A DNA stretch of 12,893 bases from Phycisphaerae bacterium. GTDB lineage: Bacteria > Planctomycetota > Phycisphaerae > Sedimentisphaerales > SG8-4. The stretch is taken from the NCBI GenBank assembly GCA_030603035.1, contig JAUVYQ010000075.1:1-12893 (forward strand). Reading direction: 5' to 3'. Below are positions 1 to 6,259 of this stretch, piece after piece; the stretch's first letter is position 1; each line of letters begins with the position of its first letter. The notes beneath the pieces were generated by a model. That model did no database searches. It was not told the origin of the DNA and saw nothing but the letters and a program-made list of their open reading frames with translations. The translations under genes were made by a program, and so were the position numbers.

Positions 1-696
1 GCAGATTTGATTTGTTTTTCCTCTGCCCGGCCTTCTTTGCACTATGCCATCTTCATTTATCAGAATCATCTCTCCTGGTTCAACGTGCTTTGCAACCTCG
101 AATCCGTTATTTGGAAAAGCGCTGGTCTCAGCAGTCACCGCCCATCCATCAGCGCGTTTTCCAACAATGAGAGGCGTGTATCCAAATCTGTCTCTTGCCG
201 CATATATTCCGTCCTTATGTAGCAACAGGAGTGAGCACGAGCCATCAATAACATCAAACATCTTCTCTATACCGTCTATCAAATCGTCTCCCTGGTTGAT
301 TAGTTTTGCTATCAACTCCGGTGTGTTAACGGCTCTCTCGCTTACCTCGCTGAAAGATATTCCCTTCTTTAACAATTTTGTTGCCAATTCCTCAGCGTTT
401 TCTACAAAGCCGCTGGTTACAGTACAAAATGGTCCGAATCTTGAGTTAAGATAAATAGGCTGTTCGTCATAGTCGCTGATAACGCCGATGCCTTTGTTGC
501 CGTTTATGTGTTTATAATCATCATAGAATTTTGACTTAAACTGGCTCTGGTTCAAGTTGTGTATTTGCCGGGTGAAATCTTCTCCAAGCACGGCTATCCC
601 TCCGTATTCGGTTCCCAGATGCGAATGATAATCTGTTCCATAGAAGAGTGTTTCAGCACAATTCCCATTCGCGACCACTCCAAAAATACCACTCAT
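1..696 (-). CDS. PurF-like paralogue with degenerate glutaminase domain (3' part cut by window edge)
   Basis: The visible 232 residues form an N-terminal Ntn-hydrolase (class II glutamine amidotransferase) fold of the amidophosphoribosyltransferase family; the phosphoribosyltransferase half would lie outside the window. The ATG at 694-696 is preceded by a perfect AGGAGG, so the start is secure: MSGIFGVVANGNCAETLFYG. Family marks are the opening GIFGVV, GGIAVL (residues 32-37), and AARDRFGYTPLIVGKR, matching VRDPYGIRPLCIG of canonical PurF. The catalytic pieces are gone. The nucleophile Cys is Ser2; the glutamine-binding Arg region (GHVRYSTTG in PurF) reads GVISDYDEQ (71-79); the oxyanion motif HNGN reads TSGF (94-97); the SDTE aspartate has no counterpart. 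I recall similar Cys-less proteins annotated as amidophosphoribosyltransferase in Firmicutes and Bacteroidota. It lies 76 bp after purM in the same direction, so is probably in the purF-purM operon. Its activity is unknown; glutamine-dependent PRPP amination looks unlikely. Confidence 0.85.
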   Translation of the reverse strand, partial: MSGIFGVVANGNCAETLFYGTDYHSHLGTEYGGIAVLGEDFTRQIHNLNQSQFKSKFYDDYKHINGNKGIGVISDYDEQPIYLNSRFGPFCTVTSGFVENAEELATKLLKKGISFSEVSERAVNTPELIAKLINQGDDLIDGIEKMFDVIDGSCSLLLLHKDGIYAARDRFGYTPLIVGKRADGWAVTAETSAFPNNGFEVAKHVEPGEMILINEDGIVQRRPGRGKTNQIC

Positions 697-772
697 ATTT
701 TGCCTCCTTTGCGATATGTTCGATATTTCCCTTATCAAGCGCTTAGCGCCACTACGATCCACGAACCATGAG

Positions 773-1840
773 CTATTTAAGAATTACTTTGCCGGTCCCG
801 GTTGTGATTCTGCCTATCTTGTAGACCTGCTCACCATATCTTGTTAGTTTCTTTGCTATCGAATCGGCAAAGTCCTCAGACACTATCAATACGAACCCTA
901 TCCCCATATTGAAGACCCTGAACATCTCGTCTTCTTCGACAGGGCCTGTCTTTTGCAGAAACGTAAATATCTTATGTTTTGGCCAGTTCGATTTTTTTAT
1001 AACCGCATTGCAATCTTTCGGCAGCACTCGCGGAATATTTCCCAGCAGACCTCCGCCGGTAATGTGTGCCATTCCGTGGACGACTCGTTTGACCTTGTAT
1101 TGTGATAACAGTTTAACTATTGCTCGAACGTAAATTCGCGTCGGTTCCAGCAGTGTATCGCCTAATCCAGCGCCATCGAGCTCATCCAGTATGTCGGTCA
1201 TTTTAAGAGCGGCTTTCTTAAAACAGATATTGCGAACGAGCGAATACCCGTTACTATGCAACCCGCTTGAGGCCAGGCCGAGAATATAGTCGCCGGGTCT
1301 TATGTTTTTTCCGGTGATGATTTTTTTCCGCTCGACTACTCCGACGGCAAACCCGGCCATATCGAAATCGTCCTTTCGGTAGGTATCAGGCATTTCAGCG
1401 GTTTCCCCGGCGATTAGTGCGCAGTCAGCCAGTCTGCAGCCGGCCGCAACGCCTTTTACCAGCTCGGTGATTACTTTCGGCTCCAGCTTATTCACCGCCA
1501 GATAATCGAGAAAAAACAACGGCTCAGCGCCCTGAACAAGCATATCATTGACGTTCATTGCCACTAAATCAATACCTACGGTGTCAAACTTTTTTATTTT
1601 GCCGGCGAGTTGAACTTTGCTGCCCACGCCGTCGGTACAGGCCACGAGGACAGGGTTCTTGTAATTTTTCTTGAAGAGTCTTTCGTCGTAGTCAAGCCGA
1701 AACATCCCTGCAAAGCCGTTTTGCGACTCGATAACTCGCGGCCCGAATGTACTGGCAATGCAGGAGTAGATTTGCCGAACCATCTCGTCGTTGGCATCGA
1801 TACTTACGCCGGATTGTTCGTAGCTGATGTATTTACTCAT
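773..1840 (-). CDS. purM: Phosphoribosylformylglycinamidine cyclo-ligase (AIR synthetase)
   Basis: Cytosolic enzyme of de novo purine synthesis: it closes FGAM to aminoimidazole ribotide using ATP. The 355-residue length is normal for PurM. Family motifs are clear: ACTDGVGSKVQLA (ATP/phosphate loop), VAMNVNDMLVQGAEPLFFLD, IAGETAEMPDTY, the LGLASSGLHSNGYSLVR segment, HITGGGLLGNIPRVLP near residue 260, and the C-terminal FNMGIGFVLIV. The start ATG at 1838-1840 gives the typical opening MSKYISYEQSGVSIDA. The ribosome binding site is weak (no clear AGGAG), which fits a gene placed only 19 bp behind the purF stop and perhaps translated by re-initiation. It stops with TAG. A further PurF-like gene follows 76 bp downstream. 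No anomalies are visible in the conserved segments. Confidence 0.97.
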   Translation of the reverse strand: MSKYISYEQSGVSIDANDEMVRQIYSCIASTFGPRVIESQNGFAGMFRLDYDERLFKKNYKNPVLVACTDGVGSKVQLAGKIKKFDTVGIDLVAMNVNDMLVQGAEPLFFLDYLAVNKLEPKVITELVKGVAAGCRLADCALIAGETAEMPDTYRKDDFDMAGFAVGVVERKKIITGKNIRPGDYILGLASSGLHSNGYSLVRNICFKKAALKMTDILDELDGAGLGDTLLEPTRIYVRAIVKLLSQYKVKRVVHGMAHITGGGLLGNIPRVLPKDCNAVIKKSNWPKHKIFTFLQKTGPVEEDEMFRVFNMGIGFVLIVSEDFADSIAKKLTRYGEQVYKIGRITTGTGKVILK

Positions 1841-1859
1841 CTATCAGAGAATTAAAAAT

Positions 1860-3296
1860 TCAAAATTCATCGTCAAACATCTGCATTTGACAGCGTTCCG
1901 CAGCGAACTTGTTCACCGCAATATCTACAGGTATTCTGTATTTGCCGTTCCAGCAGGCGGTGCAATAGTGCTCTGCCGGCAAAATCGCACAGGACAGCAG
2001 CCCATCCAGTGACATATAACCGACGCTATCCACTTCAAGAAAATCCTTGATTTGTTCCCAATTGCGATTATTTGCCAGCAGTTCTTCTTTGGTGGGAAAA
2101 TCCACGCCGTAAAAACAGGGAAACCTGAGTGGCGGACAGCTCACTCGCATATGGATTTGCTTTGCACCGGCCTGGCGCAACGCTCTCATCTTGCCTTTTG
2201 TGGTTGTGCCGCGAACGATTGAATCGTCCACCACCACAACGCGTTTTCCACCCACGACCTCTTTTACAACTGCCAGCTTGAGTTTAACCTCCAGCTCTCT
2301 CCGTTTCTGGTCGGGCGAGATAAATGTCCTGCCTATGTAGTGGCTCCTGACAAATCCCATATCGAAAGGTATTTTGCTTTGCTCTGCGTATCCTATTGCC
2401 GCCGATGTCCCTGAATCCGGCACCGGTATTACCACGTCTGCATCGGCCGGCTGTTCTATCGCCAGTTGCTTTCCGAGCTTTTTTCTAAACTCGTGCACAT
2501 TTTCACCAAAAATGGTACTGTTTTGCTTGGCGAAATAGATGTGCTCGAAGATACAGTGGGCCGGCGTAACAGTGCCCGGCTTGACGAAAAATCTGCTCGA
2601 GAGACCCCCTTTATCCAGCCGAACAATTTCGCCGGGGGCGAACTCACGAATGAACTTTGCTCCTATCGCATCGAAAGCGCAGGTCTCGCTGGCAATGACG
2701 TAACAGCCTTTTTCTGTTTGCCCAATGCACAGAGGACGGATACCGTAAGGGTCCCGGACCGCCTCAATACGGTCGGCGAACAAAAACAACAGACAATAAG
2801 AACCCTGAAGATGGTGCAAGATATGGGACAGGGGGTCGGGATTGATAACGTGGGTCGGCTTGGCAAGCAAATGTGTAATTACTTCCGTATCGCTTGTCGA
2901 TTTGAAGATACTGCCGTGGGCCTCATATTCGTCCCGCAGAAGGGCCGCGTTTAGAAGATTGCCGTTATGTGCCACCGCCACTGGGCCGCGGGAGTACTCA
3001 CTCAAAAGCGGCTGGCTGTTAATGGCTTTGCTGGTACCTGTCGTTGAATATCGCACGTGGCCAATCGCTATCGGATTAGACAATTTCGCCAAAATGTCCA
3101 AACCGCTGCGGAAAACCCTCCTTACCGTGCCCATACCCGTGTAACACCGGATAGATTCTCCATTGCTGGAGGCAATTCCTGCTGATTCCTGGCCGCGGTG
3201 CTGAAGACTGTGTAAGCCGAAAAAGGTTTTTTGAACGGCTTCCACGTCACCAAAAATACCGAAGAGACCGCAATTTTCTTTTTTTTCTGAATCCAC
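1860..3296 (-). CDS. purF: Amidophosphoribosyltransferase (glutamine PRPP amidotransferase)
   Basis: First committed step of purine synthesis: PRPP plus glutamine gives 5-phosphoribosylamine. This is the canonical paralogue. The N-terminal glutaminase has a short propeptide (MDSEKKEN) before the nucleophile Cys9, then QHRGQESAGIA, GHVRYSTTG, HNGNL and SDTE. The PRTase half carries the PRPP loop VVVVDDSIVRGTTTK (about 353-367). Four cysteines at about 248 (AHCIFEH), 394 (FPCFYG), 445 and 448 (HYCTACW) match the [4Fe-4S] ligands of the Bacillus-type enzyme, which together with the propeptide predicts an Fe-S, oxygen-sensitive PurF. The start is not ATG. I choose GTG at 3294-3296 because a GAGG lies 5 bases upstream; TTG at 3297-3299 adds one residue but sits too close to that site. 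It is first in the operon with purM (19 bp gap), under the promoter at 3351-3379. Confidence 0.97.
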   Translation of the reverse strand: MDSEKKENCGLFGIFGDVEAVQKTFFGLHSLQHRGQESAGIASSNGESIRCYTGMGTVRRVFRSGLDILAKLSNPIAIGHVRYSTTGTSKAINSQPLLSEYSRGPVAVAHNGNLLNAALLRDEYEAHGSIFKSTSDTEVITHLLAKPTHVINPDPLSHILHHLQGSYCLLFLFADRIEAVRDPYGIRPLCIGQTEKGCYVIASETCAFDAIGAKFIREFAPGEIVRLDKGGLSSRFFVKPGTVTPAHCIFEHIYFAKQNSTIFGENVHEFRKKLGKQLAIEQPADADVVIPVPDSGTSAAIGYAEQSKIPFDMGFVRSHYIGRTFISPDQKRRELEVKLKLAVVKEVVGGKRVVVVDDSIVRGTTTKGKMRALRQAGAKQIHMRVSCPPLRFPCFYGVDFPTKEELLANNRNWEQIKDFLEVDSVGYMSLDGLLSCAILPAEHYCTACWNGKYRIPVDIAVNKFAAERCQMQMFDDEF

Positions 3297-3338
3297 CAAA
3301 CCCTCGCACTAAATAATTAATGCGGAAGATTAAAAACC

Positions 3339-3407
3339 AGCCAGAATAGTAGTTTAGTGAATTGGCCAAAGCAAGTCAAATCCGTTAAGGCCGATTTTTT
3401 TCTGGCT
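3339..3407. repeat. Spaced inverted repeat bracketing the purF promoter
   Basis: Arms AGCCAGAA (3339-3346) and TTCTGGCT (3400-3407) are perfect inverted copies, 61 bp centre to centre, close to six DNA turns. One arm overlaps the predicted transcription start and the other lies just upstream of the -35 box. A pair of operator half-sites or a looping site is possible, but two 8-mers in AT-rich DNA could also be chance. Confidence 0.3.
3351..3379 (-). promoter_or_regulatory. Sigma70-type promoter for purF operon
   Basis: On the minus strand TTGACT, a spacer of exactly 17 bases, then TAAACT. Five of six -35 bases and four of six -10 bases match consensus. Transcription would start near 3344, giving a leader of about 48 bases before the purF GTG. 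The promoter is enclosed by an 8-bp inverted repeat (arms 3339-3346 and 3400-3407). Predicted from pattern only. Confidence 0.55.
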
Positions 3408-3480
3408 CGGGATACATAAATTAGGACCCACACAGCTAACAATACGATTTATTCGTCATCCTCGCCTATTGCACGGGGTC

Positions 3481-3865
3481 CTATTTGCAAGAAGCCGCAG
3501 AATGGGAACCCATCCAGTGTTTTTCTATCTCTTCCAGCGTCTTGCCCTTGGTTTCCGGCAGGAAGAGCAGAACAAACACAAAAGCAACCGCACACATCGT
3601 TGCATATATTCCAAAGGTAACAGCACCATCGAGTTTTTCCAGCATAACCGGAAACGTCAGCGACACTAAAAAGCACGCTATCCACAGACAAACCGTAGCG
3701 ATCGACATTCTCCGATAGGGCGAAGTGCTTCGTAAGGAAGGGAATCGTTCCTGCAATAACCGCGGTATCAAATCCGAACGAAAGTCCCCCAACTGCAGCG
3801 ACAATGCAAACTAAAAATACATAGACGGTACTGCCCGAATCTTCCACTACTTTCATTGGGTCCAT
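3481..3865 (-). pseudogene. Remnant of an MFS sugar porter (internal deletion plus frame change)
   Basis: Two pieces of one Major Facilitator sugar-porter protein lie in different frames. Reading from ATG 3863-3865, MDPMKVVEDSGSTVYVFL leads into the first membrane segment and the diagnostic GGLSFGFDTAVIAGTIPFL, ending near KHFALSE (about 3710-3720). The other frame then continues at RRMSIATVCLWIACFLVS, through the last two membrane segments to the family C-terminal signature LPETKGKTLEEIEKHW and a TAG at 3481-3483. Sugar porters are usually 450-500 residues; about 135 remain, so some 300 or more central residues (roughly 1 kb) are missing and the junction is out of frame. Read straight through, the N-terminal frame runs to a stop at 3449 with no homology after the junction. 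The ATG lies one base after the URO-D-family stop, so the intact gene was probably translationally coupled to it. A sequencing or assembly error is less likely given the size of the loss. Confidence 0.85.
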
Positions 3866-3866
3866 T

Positions 3867-5156
3867 TCACAACTTTCTGCCCAACGCCTCGAACATAGCC
3901 AGCAGATTTTCAATTGGCGTATTGCACTGAATATTGTGAACCGTATTGAAGACATAGCCGTTTTTCTGGCTGAATATCCGCACCCGCTCGGCAACCTGCC
4001 GGCGCACCTCATCAGGCTTGCCGAACGGGAGCGTCTGTTGTGTATCCACGCCGCCGCCCCAGAAAACTATCCTGCCGCCATATTTATCAACCAGAAGTTG
4101 TGGGTCCATACCCCTGGCCGAGGTCTGAATGGGATTTAGAATATCGAATCCGGCTTCGATGAATCCCTCAATAAGCGGCTCACAGCCCCCGCAGCAGTGT
4201 TTCATCGTCTTCCACTCGGTATGGGCGTGAATCCAGTCGTTGAGTTTCTTGCTGAACGGCAGATAAAGCTCCCTGTATCCCTCTGGACTGCAAAACAGTG
4301 TATTCTGCGCCGCCAGGTCAGCGCCATCCAGAAACAAAAGATGCACTTTGTTGCCCACAGCCTGGTAAATTCGCTCGAGATTCTTAATCGCTATTTCCGC
4401 CTGACCTGCAAAGACCTCTTTAATGTATTCTTTTCGCGACACCGTGCTGATATACCATTCTTCAATGTCACGAATCCCTTTCGGCTTCTTCATCCACGGT
4501 GCCGGGACAAGCGCTATATCACCGAAGGCCGTCCCCGGAAACGCCGCTGCAATCGCAAGGCCGGTTTTATAAAGCTCACTTGCCCCCTGCTCGTAAACTT
4601 TCAAATCTTCGTCACTGATTAGCGTGAACTCTTCGAGATTATCCGCCGGATTCAACTTGGCTTCGTCAATGGGGCTTTGGCGAATAATCGAGTCAAAATA
4701 GAACCCACCTTTGGGCATCCGGGCCGAAGCCGGCACTGACTTATCGCCTTGCGGATACATTAAAATGTTCCCGTTGGGTTCCGGCTCAGTATTGAACTTG
4801 CCGCCAACCAGCACATCTGTGCCGTCAAAGGTTCGCCACGGCTTCCAATCTGCATTTTCGAACCCAAACATGTTCTTTGGCCCCGGCAAATGCACCACGT
4901 CAATCCCAACCGCATCCCGCAGGTCAGCCGCAACTTCACCAAGCATTTGATAAGGCTCGACAACTTTCACCGGCTTATCCAGACCGAGCGCCTCTCGCAG
5001 CTTCGCTATGACACTAACGTGAGCCCCGCTGCAGGGCGTACCGCCTAAATCCACAGGGACACGATCCACTTTTTTGTAGTTGAGAGTCCTCAGCACGCGC
5101 TCTCTGCCGGTCATGGTATCTTCTGTATTAGCTCTGTCACCGGAGCGGGTATTCAT
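3867..5156 (-). CDS. Uroporphyrinogen decarboxylase (URO-D) family protein, probable corrinoid/methyl transferase
   Basis: A 429-residue member of the URO-D superfamily, which contains true HemE and the zinc-dependent MtaA/MtbA/CmuA-type methyltransferases. The core opens with MTGRERVLRTLNYKKVDRVP, the usual family start. It continues with LFLDGADLAAQNTLFCSPEG (about 273-292), MKHCCGGCEPLIEGFIEAG (about 318-336), FWGGGVDTQQTLPFGKPDEV and NTVHNIQCNTPIENL near the end. The His-x-Cys (H320, C322) plus late Cys411 match the zinc ligands of MtaA-type enzymes, which HemE lacks, so methyl transfer is likelier than haem synthesis. The substrate is unknown. I chose the ATG at 5154-5156 because AGGAG sits 5-10 bases upstream; an ATG at 5178-5180 would place eight more codons through the palindrome, and the family-consensus start is at Met15 of this model. 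A degraded sugar porter follows 1 bp downstream, pointing to an old sugar or glycoside uptake operon. Confidence 0.88.
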   Translation of the reverse strand: MNTRSGDRANTEDTMTGRERVLRTLNYKKVDRVPVDLGGTPCSGAHVSVIAKLREALGLDKPVKVVEPYQMLGEVAADLRDAVGIDVVHLPGPKNMFGFENADWKPWRTFDGTDVLVGGKFNTEPEPNGNILMYPQGDKSVPASARMPKGGFYFDSIIRQSPIDEAKLNPADNLEEFTLISDEDLKVYEQGASELYKTGLAIAAAFPGTAFGDIALVPAPWMKKPKGIRDIEEWYISTVSRKEYIKEVFAGQAEIAIKNLERIYQAVGNKVHLLFLDGADLAAQNTLFCSPEGYRELYLPFSKKLNDWIHAHTEWKTMKHCCGGCEPLIEGFIEAGFDILNPIQTSARGMDPQLLVDKYGGRIVFWGGGVDTQQTLPFGKPDEVRRQVAERVRIFSQKNGYVFNTVHNIQCNTPIENLLAMFEALGRKL

Positions 5157-5166
5157 AAGAATCTCC

Positions 5167-5193
5167 TGTAGGGTGTGCACTGCACACCCTACA
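5167..5193. repeat. 13-bp perfect palindrome abutting the URO-D gene ribosome binding site
   Basis: Arms TGTAGGGTGTGCA (5167-5179) and TGCACACCCTACA (5181-5193) are perfect inverted copies around one base. In the mRNA this is a long GC-rich hairpin whose last base touches the AGGAG at 5162-5167. The sequence resembles REP-like dispersed palindromes of the GTAGGGTG type that I recall in other bacterial genomes. Only one copy occurs in this window. Confidence 0.85.
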
Positions 5194-5247
5194 AAAACGA
5201 TTTTCGATTTTCAATTGGTAATTGGTAATCGAGAACTTTCTGTCGGT

Positions 5248-5276
5248 ATTCTATCACTTCACTACCATTATTACAA
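5248..5276 (-). promoter_or_regulatory. Sigma70-type promoter for the URO-D-family gene
   Basis: On the minus strand TTGTAA, 17 bases, TAGAAT (four and five matches to consensus). Transcription would begin near 5241, so the leader of about 85 bases contains the palindrome at 5167-5193. The leader also holds short tandem repeats (ATTGGTA twice at about 5214-5227, GATTTTC twice just before). Confidence 0.5.
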
Positions 5277-5389
5277 AGAATTAGGCACACAAGCCGACAT
5301 TGAAAGAGGAAAAAGTAATTGGCAAAAGCGACCGCAGGATGTCCGTCAGCAAAAGACGGCGGGGAATTGTCCGACTACAAAACCGGTAG

Positions 5390-6229
5390 CTATTTTAAGA
5401 GGGTGGCGGGGTCGAGATTGGCCGATTCTATGTCTTTGAAATATTTTACTGTGCCGACCTTCAACTCAACGGTAGCTTCTTCGTCACAGACGATAATGCC
5501 CTTGGGGTGCATTTGAAGGGCACTGATTGTCCACATATGATTTACGCCCTCTTCGATGGCGTGCCGTAATGCACGGGCCTTATGATGGCCGTTGACAATA
5601 ATAAGGACTTCCTCAGCATCCAGAACAGTCCCTACGCCTACGGTTAAAGCAGTTTTGGGCACCTTATTAATGTCTCCGTCAAAAAACCGTGAATTGGCAA
5701 CGATGGTATCGTAAGTCAGTGTCTTGATGCGTGTCCTCGACGACAGTGACGAGCCTGGCTCATTAAACGCTATGTGGCCGTCAGGCCCTATACCGCCGAC
5801 AAAAAGCTTGATGCTGCCCGCCTTTTTTATTTTTTCTTCATAGCTCGCACATTCAGCTTCCAGGTCCGGCGCATTGCCGTTGAGAATGTTGATATTATCT
5901 TTTCGAATATCGATGTGGCTGAAAAGATATTTATTCATAAATGAATGATAGCTTTCAGGGTGGTCCTCGGGAAGATCCACATATTCATCCATATTAAATG
6001 TGACAACATTCTTGAATGAAACCACCCCTGTCTTGTGAAGCTCCACCAGTTCGTTGTACACCCCTATCGGTGAAGAGCCTGTTGGGAGGCCCAGCACAAA
6101 AGGTGCGTCATCCGGCGCCGCATCGACGGATTTCGAGTCGGTCGGGCCAAATTCATTTATCTTTTTGGCAACATAGTTGGCAGCCCACTCGGACGCTAAT
6201 TCATAATTGGGTTCAATTATTACTCTCAT
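5390..6229 (-). CDS. nagB: Glucosamine-6-phosphate deaminase
   Basis: Converts glucosamine-6-phosphate to fructose-6-phosphate and ammonia, the last step of amino-sugar catabolism in the cytosol. Its 279 residues compare with 266 in E. coli; the excess is mainly a short insertion at about residues 30-42. Motifs: phosphate loop [12 protein letters not shown] (47-58), catalytic FNMDEY with Asp81, [17 protein letters not shown] with Asp150, His152 and Glu157, matching E. coli Asp72, Asp141, His143 and Glu148. [20 protein letters not shown] keeps the Arg and Lys (R167, K169) that in E. coli NagB bind the allosteric activator GlcNAc-6-P, so allosteric control may be preserved. The ATG at 6227-6229 has AAGGAG at ideal spacing. 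The gene follows the DUF4954-like gene by 30 bp and almost certainly shares its transcript. True NagB rather than the lactonase-like 6PGL branch of the fold. Confidence 0.97.
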   Translation of the reverse strand: MRVIIEPNYELASEWAANYVAKKINEFGPTDSKSVDAAPDDAPFVLGLPTGSSPIGVYNELVELHKTGVVSFKNVVTFNMDEYVDLPEDHPESYHSFMNKYLFSHIDIRKDNINILNGNAPDLEAECASYEEKIKKAGSIKLFVGGIGPDGHIAFNEPGSSLSSRTRIKTLTYDTIVANSRFFDGDINKVPKTALTVGVGTVLDAEEVLIIVNGHHKARALRHAIEEGVNHMWTISALQMHPKGIIVCDEEATVELKVGTVKYFKDIESANLDPATLLK

Positions 6230-6259
6230 AAACTACTCCTTACTTGAATGCGATTTGTG

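Noticed and set aside
44..454. Plus-strand open frame of 136 codons
   Set aside because: Antisense to the PurF-like gene, which has a perfect ribosome binding site and clear family motifs.
2466..2954. Plus-strand open frame of 162 codons
   Set aside because: Antisense shadow of purF; no ribosome binding site or recognisable domain.
3449..4012. Minus-strand 187-codon frame as one complete gene
   Set aside because: Its start overlaps the URO-D-family gene in another frame and its end is out-of-frame translation of the porter C-terminus; only the middle (first membrane segment) is genuine.
5343..5359. Small stem CCGTC/GACGG after nagB
   Set aside because: Only five base pairs with a seven-base loop and no T-run on the minus strand; too weak to call a terminator.
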